Numbered from the stretch's first letter, positions 34,880 through 47,370 are shown. The stretch: DNA of 64,000 nucleotides from Ligustrum vulgare (GCA_963555705.1 OY743188.1:28851383-28915382); one strand, 5' to 3'. The notes: generated by a model not told the origin, from the sequence alone. Program-made: numbers and translations.

Positions 34880-34917
34880 CACTTTCTTTCTCCTACCAAC
34901 CAGTCTGGCACTAGTTG
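34880..34917 (+). repeat. MULE left TIR, outer piece
   Basis: 38 bp before the LTR insertion. The left TIR continues at 52229 (TGACATGGCTTCCACGCTG) to about 52360 and pairs with 57640-57820. Compared with the right TIR, the left lacks about 15 bp around the insertion point. Confidence 0.8.
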
Positions 34918-36799
34918 TATAGCGACCCAGAATTTTTATGCAATAAATAATTATTTTAATATTTAGAAAATTGTGTCGCTACTATTTCATTTATTATTTT
35001 GAAGTTAACGCCGCGACGAATTCGTCTAGCCAAGTCAAGAAATATCGAATTTGTTCGATTTTAAATTAAAATCCGAATTTCTAAAAATATGTTATTTAAT
35101 TATTTATTCAAAGTATTATTTTCAAAATCATTTTGAATTCCAAATTTATTAAAATATCTCAATTTTCCTTATTCAAATTATTTCAAGTCCAAATACGTAA
35201 TTCAATTTTTATCTCAATATTTATTTATTTTCAAATTTATTTTCAGTCCAAAATATATCAGTTTTAAATACATTTTCAAATCGAAGTTAGTCAAATTTTT
35301 AGTTAAATTAATCCTATTTAACTAAACCAAAATTTTTCCACATGTTTTCTTCTTTACACCAAAACATCATCATTTTGTATAAAGAATATTACACCATTTT
35401 CTATTTCATATTACACCAAATTCTACACTATCTTTTTCTACAATACCAAATCAATGCATATATTCCTCTTATTCTTCACTAACTTATTCCATAATAGCTA
35501 ATCAAATTCTTTATAACAATTTTCATCAAGAACTCGGCCAACCTCACAAATTTTTCTTTTCTTTCCACAAAGTTATATCATTATGTTTTGAGACATAATG
35601 ATTCTATCACACCATTTTTACAACCTAATTCTCCACTAACTCATAATCATTCATTTCAAATACACTAACTAATGCCAATTATAATGACAAGCGTTTTTTC
35701 ATCTCCTCTGTCTAAGCTCCATCCACAACCATTATCTTTATCATCATCACCAATTAACCCCACAACCCTCTTTAGCCAAAAGCTACACCTCCACTTCATT
35801 TCAATATACATGGCACAACTCACACTTCCATGTACCTAGATTCCACAATACAATATATATAAACATCATCATCTCAGCACCTGCACAGCCGAAAGCCATT
35901 CCCTACCGCCCAAGTTGAACTCTACACCACACTACACCAACCAGCATCATCAGTACAGCCTCAACTCTATAACCAGCTGAATCCTATTATCATCACCCTG
36001 ATTACTCACAACGTTTCACCAACCCAATCCAATTCAGCTGCCATTTCCAATTCAATACCAAATCTAATACATACAGCAAACCAAGTTCACTGCAATACCA
36101 CAAATCACAACTCTGTAGCACCTCAACCATCAACCAATTTGTAAAACCACAGTATTCATCATCATCACCAAACTGCTGTCTCAATCGAACCTCCAATTCA
36201 GTTTTCTTTTCACCATCATTTTCAAATCAGCATCATCATCACCGGACATCACCACAATCCACCTCACTGTGACTTCACCATCGAACCACCTGCAGATTGA
36301 CAAAACCTTCCACCACTGGCAACAACCGGCTACACCATTAAACCATCATCTCTAAACCACCAATCACTACGCAACCCAAATTCATCATCATCAATTCCCA
36401 CACCCAATTTCAGTTCAAGTCCATCACTCACCCATTCACCAAACCCAAACTCAAATCCAGATCAAAACCCACAAAGATTAAGAAATAGAATACCCAAAAT
36501 ACCTACCTACCTCGATCGCCGGATTATCGCCGGAAAAACCTCAATCTTCAGCCTCAGTCTACCTCGATTTCTCTTCAATTTTTGCACATAACTTAGCCCT
36601 AAAATCTTCATACAACCACACCGCAGCTCACCCCGCCTTGCGACGGCGCTTCGACGGCGAAACCGCCGGCTGAAGGGTCGGTTTTCGCAGAAAGGAACCG
36701 CCGTTCACCGTTCGTCTCCTCTCCCCTGGTTCTCTCCTCGTTTAAACTGAACGAGTTGTGATAGAGAGAGAGTAAAGCTGAGATATATATTTAATTTTC

Positions 36800-37080
36800 A
36801 GAAATTGCAGCTTGGTCCCTGAAGTTTTAAAGGTTTTCAAATCAGTCCCCAACTTTTTAAGTTATCCATTTCAGCCCCAAAGTTTTAAATGATTTACTTC
36901 AGCCCTTTAACTTTAAACTCTTTTATTTCAATACCTGCTGATTTACTTTTAAGCCCAAGTTTCAAAGTATACATTTTAATCCCTCAACTTTCAAAATATC
37001 TATTTTAGTCCCTGAACTTTCAAAAGTATTCATTTTAGTCCCTCAACTTTCAAAACATCAATTTTAGTCCTCAAGATATA
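36800..37080 (+). repeat. Degenerate short repeats of 'GTCCCTNAACTTTCAAA' type in LTR 1
   Basis: About eight units of about 30 bp of the form TTTTAGTCCC(T)NAACTTTCAAAA. The same block is in LTR 2, LTR 3 and, on the other strand, at about 1-480. Similar words occur at 18110-18230 in the solo LTR. Confidence 0.8.
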
Positions 37081-37379
37081 ATTTATCATTTTGAACTATA
37101 TATTCGATAGACTAAAGTGACTTATTGGCTAAGACGAAGCGTACGGAGAATTTAAAGAAATTGAAGTCATTCCCGCTCAACTTTGCACTCGTCGGATTTG
37201 AGGTAGACTCGCACTTATTAATTGATTTAAATTATGATTTCATATGAATGTCATGTGACTTGTGAAAGTCAATTTTCAAGAAAATTAAGTATGTTTTATG
37301 AAAGGTAAATATACCTTATGTTTTTATGAAAAGTAAGTATACCCTATGTTTTTACGATAATGTTTTATATGTTTTGGAT

Positions 37380-37800
37380 CATTGCTACACATAAGAATTC
37401 TTGCCACCTAAGTTCGGTAACATTCTTGTGTCTCCTATGTTTATGAGGATTTGCCACGAAGTTCGGTAAAATTCCTATGTTTCCATATGTTTATGAGGAT
37501 TTGCCACCTAAGTTCGGTAAAATTCCTGTCGCATATGTTTATGAGGATTTCGATCCTATCTTATGTTATGATGCAATTGATCCCTATGAATTTCAGAAAA
37601 TTATGCTTGGTATACTTACTACATAAGAATTCTTACCACCTAAGTTCGGTAAAATTCTTATGTTTATGAGGATTTCGATTTTATCCTATGTTATGATGAA
37701 AACTTACTGTTATTATGATTTTACTGCATAAGAATTCTTGCCACCTAAGTTCGGTAAAGTTCTTGTGTCTCCCTATGTTTATGAGGATTTCAATCCTATC
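37380..37800 (+). repeat. About five modules 'CATAAGAATTCTTGCCACCT' ... 'TTATGAGGATTT' in LTR 1
   Basis: Units of about 55-100 bp carry AAGAATTCTTGCCACCTAAG, TTCGGTAAAATTC and ATGTTTATGAGGATTTCGAT. Copy A has a single unit (21000-21090). The same block is in LTR 2 and LTR 3 (44270-44690; 51160-51580). Confidence 0.9.
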
Positions 37801-38450
37801 TTATGTTATGCTTTCAAAAGAAATTATGCTTGGCATAATTAAAATGTTTTTATAAGTATATGGTTTTCAAAGAGCTGTTTTCAAAGAGCTATTTTCAAAG
37901 AGCCTATGATTTGCAAAATATGTCCCGTGCTGTAATGCACAATATGAGTTTTATCAAGAGCTGTTTTATAAAGAAGCTCTATCAATGCCCGTTTTATAAA
38001 GAGCCGGGATTTATGTGTTTAATCATCTTATAAATTAAATTAATTTGCGATGAGTCTACTGAGTATTTCCCCCATGAAATACTCACCCTACTTTTTAACA
38101 GTTTTGCAGATTTCGGAGACGGTGGCGAGCGATGAATGATGGTGGCAATAATCGTTGAACGGTTGAAAGTTTGACGTTAATGATTTCCGTATTTTCCAAA
38201 CAATCGAATAATTTAGAGAAGTTCATTTATTTGAGAAATTATGATATTGGCAATTTCTTTACAATATTAATGGTTCGATTTACTATTTCAAATGGTTTCA
38301 TAAATGTTTTCAATTTTAGCGGCCATTACAGTTTATTTAATGTTGCCAAAAATGAATTTCAATTATTTCTTCCGCAAAAATATTATTCGAAAAATTTAGA
38401 CAGAAAATGACGTAGTGAATCGGGTATACGGAACTCGGGGCGTTACAAGT

Positions 38451-38462
38451 TGGTATCAGAGC
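38451..38462 (+). other. Primer binding site, copy B
   Basis: TGGTATCAGAGC three bases after LTR 1; the equivalent site for copy C is 45339-45350. It is complementary to the initiator tRNA-Met 3' end. Confidence 0.93.
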
Positions 38463-39528
38463 CTGTCTGCGTTTCTGTAGACTGGAAAAATTTTCAAAAA
38501 GAATTTTCAAGAAATATTTTCCATTATAAAATTTTATTGATGAAGATTGCCACTGCCATCATTCGTTCCACCAACTCCGAGGTAAAGAAGTTTATGATGT
38601 TTAAAGTTATTTCAGTATTTCGAATACTCATTTTATTGATTTATGAGAAAGAATGAAGAGTATTTCGGATACTTATGATTTATGAGAAATAAGAATGTAT
38701 CTTTCGAAAATAATGATGTTGTTATGCTTTGTCATAACTTATATGCTTTAATGTATGATTATGAGAAATTTTTTTTAAGAAAGAAAACGAGTGTTGAGCA
38801 TAAGGGAATATGATTTATGGTATATATTTATAAGTATGAGTTATCTTTTGAGCCATTAAGGTATCGAAGGAAGTGATATTGTGATATTGAAAAATATAAT
38901 TTGAAATTGTTATGTTGAGGAATTATGAATTGAATTATGGGATATTTTTGATGATATTGAAGTGTTGGAATTATTTTCAATATTTTTAGATCGTTGTGAT
39001 CAAATGTGGAGTTATTTATTATTGTGAGTTATGAAGTATACTTATGGTTTGGAATAAGTCCAAATTACAAGGGAGACTCTGTCCAGAATTTTATCATTTG
39101 GAATTAAGAGCATAATATGATAAGCATCTACTAAAGGAATTAAGTTTAGACATGCAAGTTCATTTACATCACAAACGAGATTTAGTAGATGATAACAGAG
39201 ATTTTATTATTTTCTCATAAGGAGAACACACAAGAGTCACACTGGAAAGGAAATACATGAAACACACAAAAGCAAACGAGAGAAGCATGGGATAATCCTC
39301 AAAATGAGAGATGTGTTTCCGGAGTAGCCGTATCCTACCACCTCTGATCTTTTGAGGAAATAAAGAAACCTTCAAAGAGGTGTGTTTCGAGAGTAAGAAT
39401 ACTCCGTAATCTACCACCTGGAACCTTTGAGGTACACACAAGATTTAAACATTAAGGAAATCCTAGTAAATGCAGGGGTGTCTCGAGAGTGAGAATACTC
39501 CGTACTCTACCCCCACCTATTCTAAGAT

Positions 39529-40182
39529 TCACAGAGTTAAATTTACATTAACCGGACTCCATTTTCGCTTGATTCCCCTTCCTTGCGACCAATCTATCTT
39601 AACCCCTGCTGGATCTTGTATTGAGATATATGACTGCAGCTTATCCAGTAGTTCATCAATAGTAGGAGCAGAAATAAGAAGCCTTCTGGAAAATGGAGAG
39701 ATGAATCCCTGTTCCACAGCATAATCAAGAAAGGTTAACAAACCATCAAAGAAATTGTTAACATTCAGAAGCCCAATAGGCTTAGTATGGAGATCTAGTT
39801 GAGCCCATGAGGTAATGTTAAAAATTTCTTCTAAGGTACCAAAACCTCCGGGCATGGCTATAAAGGCATCAGAACCATATAGCATACAAGTTATGCGTTC
39901 ATGGATGGATAAGGTTTGAACTTCATGCCCTCGTGTTTTGCCTGCAACATCTACCAAAGGGACAGGTATGACACCGATTACTTTTGATTTCTCTGCAAGA
40001 GCAGATTGGGAAACACAACCCATTAGACCACTGCTACCACCCCCATATACAAGAGTGATACCTTTTTCCCCCAGTTTCTTTCCAAGATCTACAGCCGCTT
40101 CTAGATAACCGAAGCCTTTCCCCACTTTTGATCCACAAAATACACAAATAGTTTTGATCTGTCGAAGTTTTGGTGCTTCCAT
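39529..40182 (-). CDS. LOG: LOG-like cytokinin-activating enzyme (copy B)
   Basis: Same 217-residue intronless frame as copy A with only two amino-acid changes (Ser25 to Gly, Leu110 to Met directly before the PGGFGT motif) and seven synonymous changes. Arg96 and the PGGxGTxxE signature are intact. The frame lies antisense inside the internal region of the LOG-family array. It follows the cysteine-rich gene on the same strand with about 300 bp between them, and has the CTTTAAATAG box 75 bp upstream. It is intact and, on sequence alone, potentially functional. The many open short frames on the opposite strand are shadows. Confidence 0.92.
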   Translation of the reverse strand: MEAPKLRQIKTICVFCGSKVGKGFGYLEAAVDLGKKLGEKGITLVYGGGSSGLMGCVSQSALAEKSKVIGVIPVPLVDVAGKTRGHEVQTLSIHERITCMLYGSDAFIAMPGGFGTLEEIFNITSWAQLDLHTKPIGLLNVNNFFDGLLTFLDYAVEQGFISPFSRRLLISAPTIDELLDKLQSYISIQDPAGVKIDWSQGRGIKRKWSPVNVNLTL

Positions 40183-40482
40183 CTTTGATAGTAAAGAAAG
40201 GAAAACTTACGAAGAAGATGTGATTTTGGGATGCCTGAACTATGAAATATGTTTGGCTATTTAAAGCCGGAAAAATTTACTGTTTTTGATTGATTCTGAA
40301 AAAGTAAAGATTTACTTTTGACAAAATCAGCCCACTTTTGAATATTTTTATCGTATCGAGGCTGTCACCTTTCGGCGATTTAATATTTTATTTCCAGCTT
40401 TATCAAAACTCGAGAAAAGGAAAATATATTTTATTTTCAAAACGCGTGAAAGAAAGCAGCAAAATATTTTAAAAGATTTACC

Positions 40483-41049
40483 TTATAACATTGCTGAACT
40501 GCAAGAAGCCTCATTTTGTAAAACAGACTGGCAAACAGGATCTTTTGCTATTATATTTTGGAGACTATAACGATTTTTGTCCTCGTTAAATTGAGTGTAT
40601 AAGGAGAGAAGTTCACGTTGCACATAACCACTTGGGTGCGTCTCAAGAGTCAGTCGAATATCATCCAAAGACTCCTTACTCAGTCCACCCTTTATGAATT
40701 CGATTTTATCATCCCGATTAGTAGAAGAATATCCTACTGATTTGCAACGAGTATTACAGTTCCAACGAGCACATTTGTAGCAACCACCCAGTCTTTTTGC
40801 TCTTCGTTTCTTTGCAAAAGTGCTTTTGCCTAAACCAGGCATGTGCTTTGGAAATGTTGATGGTAATTCACCATATAGTCGAACCTTTGCTTCTATCAAC
40901 CAGCGAACATCTTCTGGAACACCATGAGCCATCAGCAACCTCAATCTTTCGAGCCTTATTTTATAGATCTTTCTCAGATCATTCATAGGAAGACTGGAAT
41001 AATACTTGCGAATGTTAGAAAGAATGATATCCATTGTTTGATGATTCAA
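40483..41049 (-). CDS. Cysteine-rich basic protein, virus NABP-like (copy B)
   Basis: A 188-residue frame with a start at 41049 or, matching copy A, five residues later at Met6. The basic patch KKRRAKR (80-86) precedes cysteines 90, 93, 98 and 102. The C-terminal region is rich in Asp, Glu, Leu and Ser. It resembles the small cysteine-rich nucleic-acid-binding proteins of carla/viti/trichovirus type by the basic patch plus CxxC. I did not recognise any other family, and a plant origin is possible. About 32 substitutions in 552 bp separate it from copy A (about 5.8%), 15 of them changing residues. That is four times the LOG divergence, so constraint is weaker here. CTTTTAAATAG-like sequence (TTTTTAAATAG, about 41066) lies just upstream. 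Confidence 0.7.
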   Translation of the reverse strand: MNHQTMDIILSNIRKYYSSLPMNDLRKIYKIRLERLRLLMAHGVPEDVRWLIEAKVRLYGELPSTFPKHMPGLGKSTFAKKRRAKRLGGCYKCARWNCNTRCKSVGYSSTNRDDKIEFIKGGLSKESLDDIRLTLETHPSGYVQRELLSLYTQFNEDKNRYSLQNIIAKDPVCQSVLQNEASCSSAML

Positions 41050-41792
41050 CCTCTTCTCAGCATGAACTATTTAAAAACGAAAAGGATCTGAGTGAATCCG
41101 CGTGATGTTGTGACCAGCAAGAAAGCGCAGGATTATTTTAATGAAAAGAGGAGACAAGAAGTAATGCGCTGTTAAATTTTATCGATAAAGGAGATTTGAT
41201 TGGAGATTTGGAATAATTTCTTGGATTATGGGTACTAATATTTTGTTTTAATAATGATAATCTTGGTATAGTGTGATGATACGTGGAAAGTAAAATGAGT
41301 ACCGTATTGAATCAGAATTCATACGTATATACAAGTGAAAGAAATACTTTGCAGGAAATGTGGTGACATTTAAGTATAGAATCTTAGTTTTGGGAGATAT
41401 TTGTTTACTGAATTTTGGGTTACAAATATTGGAAAGATAAGTTGATGATATTATGTTGATATGTTTGGGTATATTACGTAGAGAAAATATTCAGGTAATT
41501 CTTTGATTATTTTGGGAATTTTCGATGATAAGAAAGGAAAAATTATTATGATACGATATGTCAGTAAAGATTTGTTGAAATTTTAGAGATATATACGAAT
41601 ATTTGAGGTCACATGATACGATGATAAGTGACAAGTTACATAAATACTACAAGATATGATGAAATTTTTACATACGATTGGGAATTGTTTTGATTATTTT
41701 GAGAATATTCGATGATAAGAAGAAGAGATTCTGATTAAGTATTCAGAAATTATAAGATTAAGTAAGTTTAATTTCGAGGACGAAATTATTTT

Positions 41793-41805
41793 AAGGAGGT
41801 AAGAT
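41793..41805 (+). other. Polypurine tract, copy B
   Basis: AAGGAGGTAAGA directly before LTR 2, preceded by TTTCGAGGACGAAATT, the usual 3' end of gypsy internal regions. The same is seen at 48681-48693 for copy C. Confidence 0.88.
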
Positions 41806-44800
41806 TATAGCGACCCAGAATTTTTATGCAATAAATAATTATTTTAATATTTAGAAAATTGTGTCGCTACTATTTCATTTATTATTTTGAAGTTAACGCC
41901 GCGACGAATTCGTCTAGCCAAGTCAAGAAATATCGAATTTGTTCGATTTTAAATTAAAATCCGAATTTCTAAAAATATGTTATTTAATTATTTATTCAAA
42001 GTATTATTTTCAAAATCATTTTGAATTCCAAATTTATTAAAATATCTCAATTTTCCTTATTCAAATTATTTCAAATCCAAATACGTAATTCAATTTTTAT
42101 CTCAATATTTATTTATTTTCAAATTTATTTTCAGTCCAAAATATATCAGTTTTAAATACATTTTCAAATCGAAGTTAGTCAAATTTTTAGTTAAATTAAT
42201 CCTATTTAACTAAACCAAAATTTTCCCACATGTTTTCTTCTTTACACCAAAACATCATCATTTTGTATAAAGAATATTACACCATTTTCTATTTCATATT
42301 ACACCAAATTCTACACTATCTTTTTCTACAATACCAAATCAATGCATATATTCCTCTTATTCTTCACTAACTTATTCCATAATAGCTAATCAAATTCTTT
42401 ATAACAATTTTCATCAAGAACTCGGCCAACCTCACAAATTTTTCTTTTCTTTCCACAAAGTTATATCATTATGTTTTGAGACATAATGATTCTATCACAC
42501 CATTTTTACAACCTAATTCTCCACTAACTCATAATCATTCATTTCAAATACACTAACTAATGCCAATTATAATGACAAGCGTTTTTTCATCTCCTCTGTC
42601 TAAGCTCCATCCACAACCATTATCTTTATCATCATCACCAATTAACCCCACAACCCTCTTTAGCCAAAAGCTACACCTCCACTTCATTTCAATATACATG
42701 GCACAACTCACACTTCCATGTACCTAGATTCCACAATACAATATATATAAACATCATCATCTCAGCACCTGCACAGCCGAAAGCCATTCCCTACCGCCCA
42801 AGTTGAACTCTACACCACACTACACCAACCAGCATCATCAGTACAGCCTCAACTCTATAACCAGCTGAATCCTATTATCATCACCCTGATTACTCACAAC
42901 GTTTCACCAACCCAATCCAATTCAGCTGCCATTTCCAATTCAATACCAAATCTAATACATACAGCAAACCAAGTTCACTGCAATACCACAAATCACAACT
43001 CTGTAGCACCTCAACCATCAACCAATTTGTAAAACCACAGTATTCATCATCATCACCAAACTGCTGTCTCAATCGAACCTCCAATTCAGTTTTCTTTTCA
43101 CCATCATTTTCAAATCAGCATCATCATCACCGGACATCACCACAATCCACCTCACTGTGACTTCACCATCGAACCACCTGCAGATTGACAAAACCTTCCC
43201 CCACTGGCAACAACCGGCTACACCATTAAACCATCATCTCTAAACCACCAATCACTACGCAACCCAAATTCATCATCATCAATTCCCACACCCAATTTCA
43301 GTTCAAGTCCATCACTCACCCATTCACCAAACCCAAACTCAAATCCAGATCAAAACCCACAAAGATTAAGAAATAGAATACCCAAAATACCTACCTACCT
43401 CGATCGCCGGATTATCGCCGGAAAAACCTCAATCTTCAGCCTCAGTCTACCTCGATTTCTCTTCAATTTTTGCACATAACTTAGCCCTAAAATCTTCATA
43501 CAACCACACCGCAGCTCACCCCGCCTTGCGACGGCGCTTCGACGGCGAAACCGCCGGCTGAAGGGTCGGTTTTCGCAGAAAGGAACCGCCGTTCACCGTT
43601 CGTCTCCTCTCCCCTGGTTCTCTCCTCGTTTAAACTGAACGAGTTGTGATAGAGAGAGAGTAAAGCTGAGATATATATTTAATTTTCAGAAATTGCAGCT
43701 TGGTCCCTGAAGTTTTAAAGGTTTTCAAATCAGTCCCCAACTTTTTAAGTTATCCATTTCAGCCCCAAAGTTTTAAATGATTTACTTCAGCCCTTTAACT
43801 TTAAACTCTTTTATTTCAATACCTGCTGATTTACTTTTAAGCCCAAGTTTCAAAGTATACATTTTAATCCCTCAACTTTCAAAATATCTATTTTAGTCCC
43901 TGAACTTTCAAAAGTATTCATTTTAGTCCCTCAACTTTCAAAACATCAATTTTAGTCCTCAAGATATAATTTATCATTTTGAACTATATATTCGATAGAC
44001 TAAAGTGACTTATTGGCTAAGACGAAGCGTACGGAGAATTTAAAGAAATTGAAGTCATTCCCGCTCAACTTTGCACTCGTCGGATTTGAGGTAGACTCGC
44101 ACTTATTAATTGATTTAAATTATGATTTCATATGAATGTCATGTGACTTGTGAAAGTCAATTTTCAAGAAAATTAAGTATGTTTTATGAAAGGTAAATAT
44201 ACCTTATGTTTTTATGAAAAGTAAGTATACCCTATGTTTTTACGATAATGTTTTATATGTTTTGGATCATTGCTACACATAAGAATTCTTGCCACCTAAG
44301 TTCGGTAACATTCTTGTGTCTCCTATGTTTATGAGGATTTGCCACGAAGTTCGGTAAAATTCCTATGTTTCCATATGTTTATGAGGATTTGCCACCTAAG
44401 TTCGGTAAAATTCCTGTCGCATATGTTTATGAGGATTTCGATCCTATCTTATGTTATGATGCAATTGATCCCTATGAATTTCAGAAAATTATGCTTGGTA
44501 TACTTACTACATAAGAATTCTTACCACCTAAGTTCGGTAAAATTCTTATGTTTATGAGGATTTCGATTTTATCCTATGTTATGATGAAAACTTACTGTTA
44601 TTATGATTTTACTGCATAAGAATTCTTGCCACCTAAGTTCGGTAAAGTTCTTGTGTCTTCCTATGTTTATGAGGATTTCAATCCTATCTTATGTTATGCT
44701 TTCAAAAGAAATTATGCTTGGCATAATTAAAATGTTTTTATAAGTATATGGTTTTCAAAGAGCTGTTTTCAAAGAGCTATTTTCAAAGAGCCTATGATTT

Positions 44801-45335
44801 GCAAAATATGTCCCGTGCTGTAATGCACAATATGAGTTTTATCAAGAGCTGTTTTATAAAGAAGCTCTATCAATGCCCGTTTTATAAAGAGCCGGGATTT
44901 ATGTGTTTAATCATCTTATAAATTAAATTAATTTGCGATGAGTCTACTGAGTATTTCCCCCATGAAATACTCACCCTACTTTTTAACAGTTTTGCAGATT
45001 TCGGAGACGGTGGCGAGCGATGAATGATGGTGGCAATAATCGTTGAACGGTTGAAAGTTTGACGTTAATGATTTCCGTATTTTCCAAACAATCGAATAAT
45101 TTAGAGAAGTTCATTTATTTGAGAAATTATGATATTGGCAATTTCTTTACAATATTAATGGTTCGATTTACTATTTCAAATGGTTTCATAAATGTTTTCA
45201 ATTTTAGCGGCCATTACAGTTTATTTAATGTTGCCAAAAATGAATTTCAATTATTTCTTCCGCAAAAATATTATTCGAAAAATTTAGACAGAAAATGACG
45301 TAGTGAATCGGGTATACGGAACTCGGGGCGTTACA
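41806..45335 (+). repeat. LTR 2 of the array (3530 bp)
   Basis: Differs from LTR 1 at about four positions (near 42074 G to A, 42223 T to C, 43200 A to C, 44660 C to T). It is shared by both units and has no target duplications of its own. Confidence 0.93.
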
Positions 45336-46416
45336 AGTTGGTATCAGAGCCTGTCTGCGTTTCTGTAGACTGGAAAAATTTTCAAAAAGAATTTTCAAGA
45401 AATATTTTCCATTATAAAATTTTATTGATGAAGATTGCCACTGCCATCATTCGTTCCACCAACTCCGAGGTAAAGAAGTTTATGATGTTTAAAGTTATTT
45501 CAGTATTTCGAATACTCATTTTATTGATTTATGAGAAAGAATGAAGAGTATTTCGGATACTTATGATTTATGAGAAATAAGAATGTATCTTTCGAAAATA
45601 ATGATGTTGTTATGCTTTGTCATAACTTATATGCTTTAATGTATGATTATGAGAAATTTTTTTTAAGAAAGAAAACGAGTGTTGAGCATAAGGGAATATG
45701 ATTTATGGTATATATTTATAAGTATGAGTTATCTTTTGAGCCATTAAGGTATCGAAGGAAGTGATATTGTGATATTGAAAAATATAATTTGAAATTGTTA
45801 TGTTGAGGAATTATGAATTGAATTATGGGATATTTTTGATGATATTGAAGTGTTGGAATTATTTTCAATATTTTTAGATCGTTGTGATCAAATGTGGAGT
45901 TATTTATTATTGTGAGTTATGAAGTATACTTATGGTTTGGAATAAGTCCAAATTACAAGGGAGACTCTGTCCAGAATTTTATCATTTGGAATTAAGAGCA
46001 TAATATGATAAGCATCTACTAAAGGAATTAAGTTTAGACATGCAAGTTCATTTACATCACAAACGAGATTTAGTAGATGATAACAGAGATTTTATTATTT
46101 TCTCATAAGGAGAACACACAAGAGTCACACTGGAAAGGAAATACATGAAACACACAAAAGCAAACGAGAGAAGCATGGGATAATCCTCAAAATGAGAGAT
46201 GTGTTTCCGGAGTAGCCGTATCCTACCACCTCTGATCTTTTGAGGAAATAAAGAAACCTTCAAAGAGGTGTGTTTCGAGAGTAAGAATACTCCGTAATCT
46301 ACCACCTGGAACCTTTGAGGTACACACAAGATTTAAACATTAAGGAAATCCTAGTAAATGCAGGGGTGTCTCGAGAGTGAGAATACTCCGTACTCTACCC
46401 CCACCTATTCTAAGAT

Positions 46417-47070
46417 TCACAGAGTTAAATTTACATTAACCGGACTCCATTTTCGCTTGATTCCCCTTCCTTGCGACCAATCTATCTTAACCCCTGCTGG
46501 ATCTTGTATTGAGATATATGACTGCAGCTTATCCAGTAGTTCATCAATAGTAGGAGCAGAAATAAGAAGCCTTCTGGAAAATGGAGAGATGAATCCCTGT
46601 TCCACAGCATAATCAAGAAAGGTTAACAAACCATCAAAGAAATTGTTAACATTCAGAAGCCCAATAGGCTTAGTATGGAGATCTAGTTGAGCCCATGAGG
46701 TAATGTTAAAAATTTCTTCTAAGGTACCAAAACCTCCGGGCATGGCTATAAAGGCATCAGAACCATATAGCATACAAGTTATGCGTTCATGGATGGATAA
46801 GGTTTGAACTTCATGCCCTCGTGTTTTGCCTGCAACATCTACCAAAGGGACAGGTATGACACCGATTACTTTTGATTTCTCTGCAAGAGCAGATTGGGAA
46901 ACACAACCCATTAGACCACTGCTACCACCCCCATATACAAGAGTGATACCTTTTTCCCCCAGTTTCTTTCCAAGATCTACAGCCGCTTCTAGATAACCGA
47001 AGCCTTTCCCCACTTTTGATCCACAAAATACACAAATAGTTTTGATCTGTCGAAGTTTTGGTGCTTCCAT
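46417..47070 (-). CDS. LOG: LOG-like cytokinin-activating enzyme (copy C)
   Basis: Identical in protein to copy B, 6888 bp downstream, in the second internal region of the array. All LOG motifs are intact (CVFCGS, VYGGGSSGLMG, Arg96, PGGFGTLEE). It has the same antisense placement, same upstream box (47145-47154) and same downstream modules. It is a duplicate created by the array expansion rather than an independent capture. Confidence 0.92.
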   Translation of the reverse strand: MEAPKLRQIKTICVFCGSKVGKGFGYLEAAVDLGKKLGEKGITLVYGGGSSGLMGCVSQSALAEKSKVIGVIPVPLVDVAGKTRGHEVQTLSIHERITCMLYGSDAFIAMPGGFGTLEEIFNITSWAQLDLHTKPIGLLNVNNFFDGLLTFLDYAVEQGFISPFSRRLLISAPTIDELLDKLQSYISIQDPAGVKIDWSQGRGIKRKWSPVNVNLTL

Positions 47071-47370
47071 CTTTGATAGTAAAGAAAGGAAAACTTACGA
47101 AGAAGATGTGATTTTGGGATGCCTGAACTATGAAATATGTTTGGCTATTTAAAGCCGGAAAAATTTACTGTTTTTGATTGATTCTGAAAAAGTAAAGATT
47201 TACTTTTGACAAAATCAGCCCACTTTTGAATATTTTTATCGTATCGAGGCTGTCACCTTTCGGCGATTTAATATTTTATTTCCAGCTTTATCAAAACTCG
47301 AGAAAAGGAAAATATATTTTATTTTCAAAACGCGTGAAAGAAAGCAGCAAAATATTTTAAAAGATTTACC

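Larger units (their letters stand above)
34918..38447 (+). repeat. LTR 1 of the array (3530 bp)
   Basis: The order is an AT-rich start (to about 35300), a CA-rich part with CATCATCACC words (35330-36480), a GC-rich CCGGAAAAACC/Y-patch part (36500-36780), short TTTTAGTCCCTCAACTTTCA repeats (36800-37080), and five-fold TTCGGTAAAATTC modules (37380-37800). It ends GGGCGTTACA. The minus-strand frame at 36002-36196 is low-complexity and is not called a gene. Confidence 0.93.

Noticed and set aside
36002..36196. 64-residue minus-strand frame repeated at 42890 and 49778
   Set aside because: Occurs three times only because the LTR is tripled; no recognisable family.
38451..38462. Match to tRNA-Met sequence as a possible tRNA gene
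   Set aside because: Only 12 bases complementary to the tRNA 3' end; it is a reverse-transcription primer site, not a tRNA gene.
39169..39441. 90-residue minus-strand frame downstream of LOG (75 residues in copy A; also 46057-46329)
   Set aside because: Spans the repeated modules, differs in length between copies and shows no family; more likely 3' untranslated sequence. Kept in mind but not called a gene.
39470..39724. 84-residue plus-strand frame opposite LOG (also at 46358)
   Set aside because: Shadow of the LOG coding strand; absent as a frame in copy A.
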